From NCBI RefSeq assembly GCF_964355755.1, contig NC_092670.1, positions 17,919,201-17,979,200 on the forward strand: a stretch of 60,000 nucleotides of DNA, in the 5' to 3' direction. Origin of the DNA: Antedon mediterranea (Eukaryota; Echinodermata; Crinoidea; Comatulida; Antedonidae). The translations under genes were made by a program, and so were the position numbers. Below the pieces are notes generated by a model. The model had not been told where the DNA came from and ran no database searches. It saw nothing but the letters and a program-made list of their open reading frames with translations. Shown one piece after another: positions 36,016-48,200 of this stretch (positions are counted from its first letter, which is position 1; each line of letters begins with the position of its first letter).

Positions 36016-36117
36016 GCCTTCTTTAAACATGTATTCATTATTTTAGTTCACATCTTGAACTAAACGATTTTCGATGAAAAAACGATCGAATATATTACAC
36101 TACCTCATAATGGGTTA

Positions 36118-36123
36118 TTTATT
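36118..36123 (-). other. polyadenylation signal abutting the ALDH8A1 stop
   Basis: On the minus strand the stop TAG (36126-36124) is followed at once by AATAAATAACCC. If used, the 3' UTR would be only about 20-30 bases. A second AATAAA cluster occurs about 210 bases further, near 35900-35912. Confidence 0.45.
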
Positions 36124-36273
36124 CTAAGAGTGCTGAATACAAATTGTCTTTTGTTCTGTGTAGAAGTCCAACGATTCGTCTGCCCCTTCACGACCAATAC
36201 CAGACGATTTAACGCCGCCGAACGGCATCCGAAGATCACGAACTAACCAGCAATTCGACCACACTGTACCAAC
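36124..36273 (-). CDS. ALDH8A1: ALDH8A1 terminal exon
   Basis: It encodes [20 protein letters not shown] and the rest of the C-terminus to a TAG stop. It is easy to miss because it is 17.9 kb from the exon before it. The acceptor is ATTTTCTAAG-like (TTCTAAG|GTT), somewhat short of pyrimidines, and the phase fits the preceding exon (…HKLQ|VGTVW). Confidence 0.93.
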   Translation of the reverse strand, partial: VGTVWSNCWLVRDLRMPFGGVKSSGIGREGADESLDFYTEQKTICIQHS

Positions 36274-39200
36274 CTTAGAAAAAGAACAAGAATATGATAT
36301 AATACATGAAGAATGTACTGACGAAGAAATAGAGAAAGGCAGATAATATACAGAATATATAAAGAATTATAATGGTGGTAATAAAGGCCAATTTAGGCAC
36401 AGATGAGCAGTAACGGTAGGCCTAACACAAATATAGAATCTATGTTATTCCTTATGACAATTTACACACGACGCGGAGTGGGCGAGGGGGCCGTTTCCGC
36501 TCAGTAGATATAGATTCTACGTGGGACAAGGTACGTGATTGTCTGCTTACCGTTACCGCTCGTCTGTGTAAATTAGCCTTTACGTATATAGAAATAATAT
36601 AACGTACTCTTCCCTAGTATGATATACTAAGGAAAGAATTTCCCAAAAGCCCGTCATCTGCGTTTACTTTTTAGTTTATGCTTCGCGTTATGTTTATTTT
36701 AAGGTATTTTGAATATGATAAATTTGACAAGAAAGAACATTTTTTTTGTTTTTACAATTACAACGAATAAAGTTTTTCTATGTTAAGTCACTACCCACAG
36801 CTTTTTTTAGTCATTGCAGAGCTCTCAGGGTCAGACAAACGATAAATATGTAATCCTGGAATTATCCTGACAATCCAGGAAATGATTTTAAAGTTTTACA
36901 ATTACTCAAAAAAGATGTTGTGGATATTACAATAATCAATAGTCAGACAAAATAAACAAATCGTTTTTCTTGCGGAAAACCAATTTTAAATCACCGATTT
37001 GTTATTATTACAGTACATGTTTTGTCTATTATCTATTTTAAACCCACATTATAAAAATCATATCGATTTATGTAATTCAGTAAATAAAAGCACGATTCCC
37101 TGCAGTCCCGGAGGCGGTCGAACATCCGGGAGGTTCTTTGTGGCTTCAGAAATTCGTGAACTGTTTCCCGGTGTAACAAACTTTGTGAATTTCAATAACA
37201 GACCATTTGACATTAAAAACCTAAAAATATGGATACAAGTTTAAAAAATTTCTAAAAATAAACAGTTAGCGTGTTTTATTATTTTGCCCTTATTTATTTA
37301 TAAAATGGGAGTATTGTTGTTAATGAGATTTGATGCTTTATTATTAATAAGGTCTTTAGGTAGGCCCATATTAGGTAGGCCTATGTTAGATACGTCTATG
37401 TTAGAAGGTCTATATTAGATAGGCCGATATTGGGTAGGCCTCATTATATTGTCGCAATCATTATGTGAATCGCTCAAATAAAATAAAAAAATGGTTGTGA
37501 AAACGTTTAACCCAGATGACACATTTTATTGGCCTACTTTTCATAAAACATATATTTTTCTTTATTTGGAATGTTTTTGTACTTCTTTTGTGCTTGTATC
37601 GTCATTATACAGTACTGCAAAGATACCCGCTTCAGTACAAATCCCGGTAGTGTTGAGCCATCCACCCACAACCGCTGAGTGGAAGTTTTGAAATGTAGTT
37701 TAAAACATTTATAGTAGGATTAAAATTCCGGAAATTATTAAAATAGAAAATAATAAAAGTTATAAATACAATGATTACAGAAAGCAAGAAAAAACTAAAT
37801 AATAATTGTATTTTGTTTACAGAAAGTGAAAGCAAAATATTAACGAATCAATTAATTCATAAATACATGATTGAGAGCACGTTAACATTAAATAATAAAT
37901 ATAAATACTATAATATGTGAAATGTGATGGGAAGATTAAACTTCTGATCACACCATCGGTAATATTTACACAGATAAACTCGAACGACAAGCAAGGTAAA
38001 GAGTAGTGAATTAGAAAACACATTTCGTAACTTTTTTTAAATCAATAAAAGAATCTTTTAAATAATTTGTGAAAATGTCCTAAAAATGTTACATTAAAGA
38101 TGTATTGTCCCCCAGAACAAATGAATCTTAACTGTTTTGTTGTTGAATAGGCCTATGCCATTTTAATGTCACATAATAGTTATCCACTTTGACCAAAAAT
38201 TGGATCGAAAAAACACATTTTTAGGCAAAATATAGTTAAATTGGCTGCCAGCCAATGGATTATTGGTTGAATTTAACCATTTATTTTGTCATTGTATAAG
38301 TGAAACAGTATGTTTGTTTTCTACGGACGTGATTAACTTTATTAAAACTACAAAATAATCTATTCAAATTCTGATTTTTTTTTATGATGATACCGAAAGT
38401 ATGAAATGCCGACGGTTGGGATTTTGTTACCGTCACAGAATGAAATGAATCCTATTTTATTTCTTTAAAATAAAATTTGCTAAAACTACTTTTAATCATA
38501 GTAATAGTAGAAACAAAACAAACTATTCAAAAATGGAGAGAAGAGGAAGTAAACGATAAAATACCAAAAACAATACAATATTATACAACAGCAAATCTAA
38601 GAAAATATTGAGATAATCACTATAACGATGTTCCGAGTCTCGGTTGGGGCGACTTTTTCTCATTCTCACAGATTTCCTCATCTTTATCGTTTCAAATTAA
38701 TTAATTAAATTTCAGTATATCACCAGGCGGTTTAGAATTAATGTTCTTTGCCTGTTGTGTTTATATATATAAAGATTAGGCCTATGCAAATTGGCGCATT
38801 ATGGTATAAGAGGCATCGTTTTAATGTGGTTTAGAAACTATTTAAGTGGCCGCAAACAATATGTTTATGCCAACGGTAGATCATCATGTTTAAAAGACAC
38901 CAATATAGGGGTGCCACAGGGTTCTGTTTTAGGACCACTTTTGTTTTTAATTTACATCAATGATATAAGTCGAGCAAGTAGTAAAATAGATATAATTAGT
39001 TTTGCTGACGACACAACTTGTATAACAAGGGGAGATGACCCTACAATGTTAAACCATACTATGAATATTGAACTAGAAAAAATAAACGTATGGCTTAAAG
39101 CAAATAAGCTGTTACTGAATGTCAGCAAAACTAATTACGTTGTTTTTAGAACTAGCCAAAAGAACTTTGACAAAAACCAGTTTAAAATAAAAATGAATAA

Positions 39201-42200
39201 TGTGTTATTACATAGAAAAGAAAATGTGACATTTCTAGGTGTAATGTTAAACGAAAATCTTAACTGGAAACATCACATACAGCTTATTAGGAAAAAAATG
39301 TGTAGGGCAATTGGTATACTTTTAAAAGTAAGAGAATTCTTTCCTCATAAAGTCCGTATTAGTCTTTATAACACCTTAGTATTACCTCACCTTCAGTATG
39401 GTAACTTAATATGGGGAAATACATACAAGAGCACGTTAGAAGTAATACTAAAACTCCAAAAGAGAGCTGTAAAATGCATTACCTTCTCTAAATCCAGACA
39501 AGCCTCAGAGCCACTGTTTAAGAAACTAAAAATATTAAACGTTTATGATATTTACAAAGTAAACGTCATAGGATTTATGGCAAACGTAAAATTCAATGAA
39601 TTACCACATCACATTTTAAATATTTTTAATTACTGTGACAGTATTAGGCCTACTCATAACCTCAGAACAGAAACTGAATTCGAAATTCCCTTCACAAGAC
39701 TAACTTGCAGTCAACAGTTTATACACATATATGGACCAAAATTGTGGAAAGAATTCACTTGTAATGGTGGTAATAAACCGGTTATCTTAAAGAAACAAAA
39801 TAAATGTATAAAAAAACAGGTTAAAAAATACTTTTTATCACTATATGCTGATTAACAACACCTTTGTTTATTTAAGTTCTATATACTTGTTCTTATGTAA
39901 AAGGGTCCTACAAAAAAACGAAGCTATAGCTTTTTTATGCAGGATCCCTGTTCTCAGTTGTACTGTAATTATGATGTACTGTAATTGATGACTAAATAAA
40001 TGTGGAATAAATGAAAAAATAAATGAAATGAAAATGTATAATTTATATTGTATATTCGTGTCCGTTTTCATAACTGTTGGCGTTGCTTGTTTGATGTTGT
40101 CACATTACTCTTTGGGCTTCAACAGTTTTATATATTTAATATTTAAAGATTGTTTCCCAAAAACATGAAAAATAAAAATTAATATAATGTAGTTTTAATC
40201 AAGTTAATAAAGAAAAGCAATCACAAAAATAATACTTTTTTAATACTTACTCACTTACTCAAAATAAACGGTTAAATTCAACCAAAACCCCATTGGCTAT
40301 TTTGCTTTAAATTACAGTTTTTTTCAGGTAAATATATTTTTTTTTAATCCAATTTTTGGTGAAAATAAATAACTACTTTGTGAAATTAATATGGCATGTT
40401 CAACAAAAAAATAAAAAATAAATACATTTTCAGGGATACAATTTAATTTACTTTTTACTTAAAAGATATTGAGATATGAATAATTCACGCAACAAATAGG
40501 TACCTTTGCGTGCAATGGCAAGGGTCATGACGGATGCAGTGCAGCCTGTAATTCCACGCCAAAATTGGCACAGCAGCAGGAATTTAAACGAATGATTTTG
40601 GCCGTAAATATCTATTTCACTGAATTACACTTGTATCACGTAGTTTATCAGATTGGATGATAGCAAAGTCTCGATTCGATTAATTCATCAGCACATGATT
40701 AGTAAATTAATACAATCGCATAAAAACACCAAACCAACAATAATAATAGTAATGTGACCAACAGATAAAACATCTGATCACACCATCAACAACACAAAAT
40801 AGATTTGTGTGATGTAGGCCTACCAAGGCACAATGCGTAATTACGTTATAAATGGTTAGGCCTACCGGGGAAATGTCGTTAGGGATACGCTGTTAGTTAG
40901 TTTCATGGGTAGGCCCTACATTTATCGCTAACTTTGCTACAACCAACTTACCAGGGTAAATAGCCAAGCCTAAAGAGACCCTGGTAGTATAAAAAACAAC
41001 AAAAATATATCAATTATCTATTGCTTAAGATTCTTGGACGCAACGCAACGACGTAGGCGAAACGCGAATAATTTGACCAATCACAAAGCGATGGATCATT
41101 CGAACTATCGCTTGTGATTGGTCAAATTCACTTGCGTTGCGCCTACGTCGTTGCTTTGCCTCCAAGTGGCAGCCAAGCTTTACATATTATGTTTTGTTAT
41201 CTAGATTTCCAAGAAAGAAATAAAAACAATTGTAAATATGTTACATAAAACTGAAAGCAACAAATTGCTCAATAAATTAGATTAATTAATCAGCACATGA
41301 TTGGCAAATAAAAACAATAGTAGGCCTACGTGAATAAACAACAGAAAAAAACCAATAACTAAATAAGGATAAACCATCATATCACTTATAAGTGTAATAT
41401 TCCTTTAAAGTACGCAAGAACCTAAGCGCAACGATTTGACCAATCACAAGCGATAGATTATTCAAACAGTCGTTTGTCATTGGCAAACTCGTTCGCGTTG
41501 CGTTTACGTCTTGCGTTTGCCTCCTAGAAGGGGAACCAAGCTTAACAGAATCGTTCTCAGCTTAGCCACCAAAGGCATGATATGACGTTCAAAACACTTT
41601 GTGCTAATGCTGGGCGTGTAGTATAAGTAAGGGCTGGGTAGGCTTTTATTGGCTGCTGGGTGGAGAATGTTCCCGCTCATAATTTATGTTCAATCGACTT
41701 ATTGTGAATCTTACACATCACGAAAAAAACCCATTAAAAAAAACGTCATTATCGCATGTAAAATGCACTACATGTCCATGGGGTAAAAATGAAAACAATG
41801 TCTGGAGAAACGGTCACGCGATAACTACTGAAAGCGAAAAAAAATTCTCTCCAATCGTTAATTTTTTTTACAAAATTCCCTTATTTTACGATTCGTTTGT
41901 TATTGGTCCTCTTGAAGGCACGATTGTCACCATTAAATAGTATGAATCACAGAATCTAAATGAAGCTCTTAAGCGCGACAAAGGCATTGTCACTGAAAGT
42001 AGTGACAACATACCGTGTTATTGACAGTGTGACGTAGGCATAAATAGTTGAATCTTAGCAATGTCAATGAGTGATGACGTAAACAGTATTTTCCTTTCAA
42101 AAGCTGGCAATTATTGGACTTCTCATAATGACGCTGATGTGTTCAAGAGGGCGTAATGAAAATGAGCATTTATACCACCACCGATGCAAAGATTGTATTT

Positions 42201-45200
42201 TTTTGCTTTCAACTGCAGTCTATTATTGAAGCTCAACGGGGGAGCATGTCACGTTTTAACGCATTATACCAAAGATATGGGGTTCAGTACAGTATACTAT
42301 CTTTTGTATACACAACCGATGTCATAAATCTAGGTTCTAGACATTTCGACTTAATCGGGTAAAAGATAAATATTTTGTATTTTGGCACACATGGCGTTTC
42401 ATACGTATAATACTTGATCTGGAATATTAAACATAAAAAAGACAATAATAAGAAGTCTAGCGATGTAAATGTGTTTCAAACGTACAGTAGTCTTACAGAA
42501 GCTCAATATTAATGAGGGCGTGTGTCATGTTTAAACGCATTACGCTTCTCGTCTGTTTTCTGTTGAGAAATCGTGAAAAAACCCCGATGACTGATGGAAA
42601 AATTACCAACTTATAATACGATTAACTCTTCAATATTCAATCGCTTCTGATTCATACTGATATTTATACATTTCGAGATTCGACAAAGCTACGAAAATAT
42701 GTGAATGTTTTGAAAGAAATAACCCGGTTCGAATCTAGTCGGCTGATCTTCTAGATGCTCTTCACTAGGGATGTAACATCATTTTTATTTGAAGAATTTA
42801 GTAAAACATTAACCAGATTGGAGAATGAGTGTTTTAAAATCATAGCTGAAAAGGTAAAAACAATAACTCACAAGATTGGCGGACCGCAATGGATACGAAT
42901 AGTACGCAGAACGCCGACGATTCTACGCACATTTTTATTATTTTCCTGCGAACAATGTTCATAATATTTTGCGCTTTTATGACAATTAGCGGGAACATTC
43001 TTAATATCGTCGTATTGTATCGTCTGCGATCTGTATCAGAAGTTGCCAAAATATTCCTGCTTTCTCTGACGTTTGCGGATTTGTTTCTCGGGTTGCTAAA
43101 TCTGTTTTCAATAATTCCAGCGATAATTTCGTCGTGGCCGTACGGAGGTGGACTTTGTATGGCTATCGGGTTATCTGGCAGTATTTTTTGTGGTGTTTCT
43201 TTGCTGTCGTTATTATCTGTAAGCATTGATAGATACATAGCTATCTCAAACCCTCTTCACTACATACTGTTGGTAACCAAAAAACGAGCGCTGTTTGCGG
43301 TTACTTCTATTTGGATTTTCACGTTTATTTTAGTTACTTTAGCCTCAATCCTTGAAGGAAAACAATTTGTAATTTACAAACGGGATCTGTGTACATGCAT
43401 TGTAGCGTTCGGTGATTTACAGTTTAAAATATTTATCATTATTACATTATTCGCCTTTATCATGGTTCCCGGACTTCTTATGATTCTTCTGTATATCCGA
43501 TTATTCTTTATTAGCAGGAAACATATTCGTCAGATTACAGAGTTAACCGTTTCATCAAATAACGGAATCCCGATTGTATCGAAGAAGGAATGGAAAGCGA
43601 TCAAAACATTATTTATTGTCACCGGCGCTTTTAATATTGCATGGTTGCCATTTTTAATAGTGCATTCTTATATGGCAATAACTAATAACACTGTTAACGA
43701 TGGGGCGCTATTCTTCATTCTATGGTTAGCGTTGTCTAATAGTTGGTGGAACTCTTTGATATATTCAGCTACGAATCACGCGTATCGGAAGAACGCATTG
43801 CAGGTTATGAAGTCCATGTTACCGTGCTACAAGAACCATGTACACCCAATTAATATCGATTCGGACACCAATACGTTTTCTTTAACTCAACGATAGCACG
43901 TTTTAAGATATTGGACCTCACCTTCGCTTGTACTTCATACCGTAGTTTACGATATAGTGAACTAATATTTTATTAACTTATATTCGCCCAACGCACCACA
44001 ATCTTGAAAGTTAGAGACCCGAACGAATCGTACGCGCATAGAAACTCAAGAAAAAGATCGAAGTACAGGTTTTACTAAATTATAGAATGACTTTACTGCA
44101 CAAACTGGACGTTATTTCCATTATGCATACTTTGCAGCTTATAATGTGACCCACTTAATTCATAACATCTTTTAAGTTATTAGTGATCCACAATAAAGTG
44201 TGAAGATACAGAGCTGACGTGTCAAAATAGTCTAAATTACTGAATAAATAAAGAGTGAAATTTCTTATTAGTATGACATCTTACGGTTCATAAAACCTAG
44301 TCTAAATTAACAAACTTCAAAAACGTTGATTTAGATTTATAGGGCGCGTGTTTGACGTTCGACTTACTGATCGTGAGATCGAGCTTCGAATCCAACTCTC
44401 GCCGCATTGCTTGTATACTTAGGCAAGGTACTTTACTTACGTTTGCCTCTCTCCACCCAGTGTATAAATGGGAACCCGGGTAGATCAAGACACAATTTTG
44501 CGCTGATTACTAGCTGCATTATGGGAGTATGTTTCCATACGTGTTTTATCCACACAAAAAATAACTGGGATAATAATGTTCAGCTCTTAGAAGTTCCCAA
44601 CACAAGGCGCTATATAAATCCAGGATATTATTTATGAGATAAAGTCATGTATTTTAATCACTAAGTAACAGGTCTATTTTTGTATACCCTTTTTATCTAA
44701 CAAGGCCATATACATGGCTGCAGTCGGGTGCTCAAGTTCGTGTTTACCGACTGACCAACCCACCGACATAGTGAGCTGTAGAGTCGCTTTGCACGCGACT
44801 AAAAATTGACACTGAAAATGAAAAGTAGGCGTAGGATGATTGTGAATTGTCTCTTATTATAGCGTGACAATAAAACACAAGTTTTGTTATTATGGAAATA
44901 AAAATAAAAATAAATATTTATTTATGTATATAAACACAATTTGGCAACGATCAATACATATGGAAATGAACAATACAGTAAAGTAGTGTTTTTGGTAAAT
45001 ATTAATAAGATATTGCATAAATAAATGTTATTGTATGTTGTACAAATGGCGCCATTCATGTCAATTTACTATAACACAGTCTTTGTACTTAGTTATCAAA
45101 AAGAGTGTGTACTTTACGATAATGCAAAGATTTGTCTTTGCAGTTAAAATTTGAATATTTCCAGAAATAAATTTAATTCGGTTATTAAAATGTATTACAA

Positions 45201-48200
45201 TATTTATTGTCACTTTAACAACAGTTCTTCTACTCAAAGATAACAGTAACAATAACGTAAAGATTGTTCTTTGCAGTTAAAGTACTAATATTTCCATGTA
45301 ATTTCATGGTAACCAGAATACATATAATAACAAGGTCATATAGAAATAACGATTACAACAATGTTGACACATCCGGTATACTGTATGTTACCATTTAGAA
45401 TAATCTACATTTTGTTCTCCCTCCCGGCACTGTCTCTACTTTTTTTATTTTATTCATGTTAAAAAAACATTTATCCGATACTGTGCGAACATAAATTACT
45501 ATATAGTATAACAATTTTATAATTTAACAAAATTTCATTTCGTTTAAAAAATAGAAAACTACAGTTAAAAATGTCCAAAGACGGAAACATGTAAAATAGT
45601 TTAAAAAAAGCAGAAATTGTACAAAAGATTTTAACAAACATTAACATTGTGCAATGTATATCATATCTAACTTGATACATGCCAGTGGGAAAGTCTGCAG
45701 TCCCATCATTATTTTTATCGTTAGTGGGCTTATCATATTCAATATTTTATTAGATTTCCACGCTGCTGCTCTAGCCCTTATATTCACGTATAAAAAGAGA
45801 AAAGAAACGTTTAATTATAACCCAAAAACCATTGTCTGACAATTTTAGTATTTTTTGCTTTAAATTACATTTTTTCAGGTAAACTATTATGTGACAATAA
45901 AATGACACATTCAAAAACAAATTGGAAATCAAAATATTTTCCAGAGGGACAATATATCTTTAAAACTGTTACGTCAATAAGCGAGCAGCGTTTTTTGTAA
46001 GAAATATTTCTTGTTATGTTTTAATAAAGGAACTATTGTTGAAGCTCAATGACTATATGTTCATGAGGGCGTGTGTCATTTTTTATGAAATTACGCCTAT
46101 TATATCGTGCTCTGAGAAATGTTAATAGTTAGTACCACGAAACCATTGGAGTACGGCAGTTCGATTTCAAAAGCAGTAATTATTAAATGCCAATATTAAT
46201 GAGGGCGTATGTCGTGTTTTAAGGCATTACACCTCTCGTCTGCTCTCTGTTGAAAGACCGTGAAAACCCCGATGACTGATGGGAAATTATTCTCCTCCTC
46301 ATCACCTGTAAATCACGGAGTACGAACTCATAAATACAATAAACTGACGTGCAGTATTCAATCGCTCCTCTGACATCGGTACTTAAACAATCCGACAGAT
46401 AATGTGATAGATTAATTCAACAAAGCGACGAAAAAATTGGAATGTTTTGAAAGTAATAACCCGTATTCAACCAGTTATAGTCGGCTAATTTAGAAACTCT
46501 TTAATAAATACGTGTGATAACATTTTTATTTGGAGAATTTAGTAAAACAACAACCAAATTGGAGAATGGGTGTTTGAATAAACATTTTATTCAATTATTC
46601 CTAGAGTCGCAGTTTCCACTACATAAAAAGGTAAAAGCAATAACTCAAAAGATTGCGGCGCATAAAGAGCAATGGATACGAATAGTACGCAGAACGCCGA
46701 CGATTCAACGCACATTTTAATTATTTTTCTACGAACAATGTTCTTAATATTTTGTGCTTTTATGACAATTAGCGGGAATATTCTTAGTATCGTCGTATTG
46801 TATCGTCTGCGATCTGTATCAGAAGTTACCAAAATATTCCTGCTTTCACTGGCGTTTGCGGATTTGTTTGTTGGGTTGCTGAATGATCTGTTTTCTATAA
46901 TTCCCGGGATAATTTCGTCGTGGCCGTACGGAGATGGACTTTGTATGGTTATCGGGTTATCTGGCAGTATTTTTTGCGGTGTTTCTTTGCTGTCGTTATT
47001 ATCTGTAAGCGTTGATAGATACATAGCTATCTCAAAGCCTCTTCACTACATACTGTTGGTAACCAAAAAACGAGCGCTGTTTGCCGTTGCGTTTATTTGG
47101 ATTTTCACGTTTATTTTAGTTACTTTATCGTCAATTCTTAAAGGAAAACAATCTGTGTTTTACAACCCAAACCTGTGTACATGCATGGTAGCGTGGGGTG
47201 ACGTGAAGTTTAAAACATTTAACATTATTACATTGTTCGCCTTTATTATGGTTCCCGGACTTCTTATGATTCTTCTGTATATTCGATTATTCTTTATTAG
47301 CAGGAAACATATTCGTAAGATTGAAGAGTTAACCGTTTCATCAAATAACGGAATCCCGATTGTATCGAAGAAGGAATGGAAAGCGATCAAAACATTATTT
47401 ATTGTCACCGGCGCTTTTAATATTGCATGGTTGCCATTTTTAATAGTGCATTCTTATATGGCAATAACTAATAACACTGTTAACGATGGGGCGCTATTCT
47501 TCATTCTATGGTTAGCGTTGTCTAATAGTTGGTGGAACTCTTTGATATATTCAGCTACGAATCGCGCGTATCGGAAGTGCGCGTTGCAGGTTATGAAGTC
47601 CATGTTACCGTGCTACAAGAACGATGTCCAGCGATTTAATGGCGATTCGGACACCAATACTAATTCTTTGAATCATCGACAGCAAGTTGTTAACACGACT
47701 GCTCAGACATTTTAAAATATTGGACATTCGTTGCTTTCTTTATAGGCCTACATCATTACACTAATAGCTGTGACCGCCGGAATTGCTAAACAAACAAACA
47801 TTCGCCAAAACTGATATTATTTTGGAGTAATGATTGTGCTTGTTTCTAAAGTCTAAGATTCCATGAGTGTCTATTCGAGTAAAAACTAAATAAAGTTACC
47901 GAGAATTCATATTAAGAAATTTCCCCTTGAATAGGGTGTGGTGTAAGTTAATAAGAGTACACTTATAACTTAACTCTTCCCTGGTTAAAGTATACGTGTA
48001 AGCTAATTTTAAATGTTTATTAGGCAAACACATTAATAATAAATGTATTATATGGCGTATGCGAATTTTTTGTATTGTGTATATTTTCTGAAATTGTGAA
48101 TTTGTATTGACAAATATCATGTATATTCTTTTTTTTTTCTCTTTCGTGGGGGTCACCCACATTTATTCATTCCTTTTACAAATATATATTATATAACATA

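Larger units (their letters stand above)
35231..36117. other. gap between GPCR 1 and the ALDH8A1 3' end
   Basis: It holds an isolated TACAGTTGGACC...AAGCGGAGAC end resembling a pogo-type TIR (35302), a segment at 35640-35820 with a relative at 50025-50165, and a tandem of ACTAGTTAGCCTACTAGTTA-like words at 35855-36015. An AATAAA at 35756 could serve GPCR 1. The open frame at 35558-35857 shows no domain and is not annotated as a gene. Confidence 0.55.

Noticed and set aside
41686-41940. 84-aa ORF starting MFNRLIVNL
   Set aside because: It is short, lysine/asparagine-rich and without a recognised domain, and lies in an intron between MITEs and a GPCR. It is likely chance.
42840-43238. Minus-strand ORFs opposite GPCRs 2 and 3
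   Set aside because: They are antisense shadows of the receptor coding frames.
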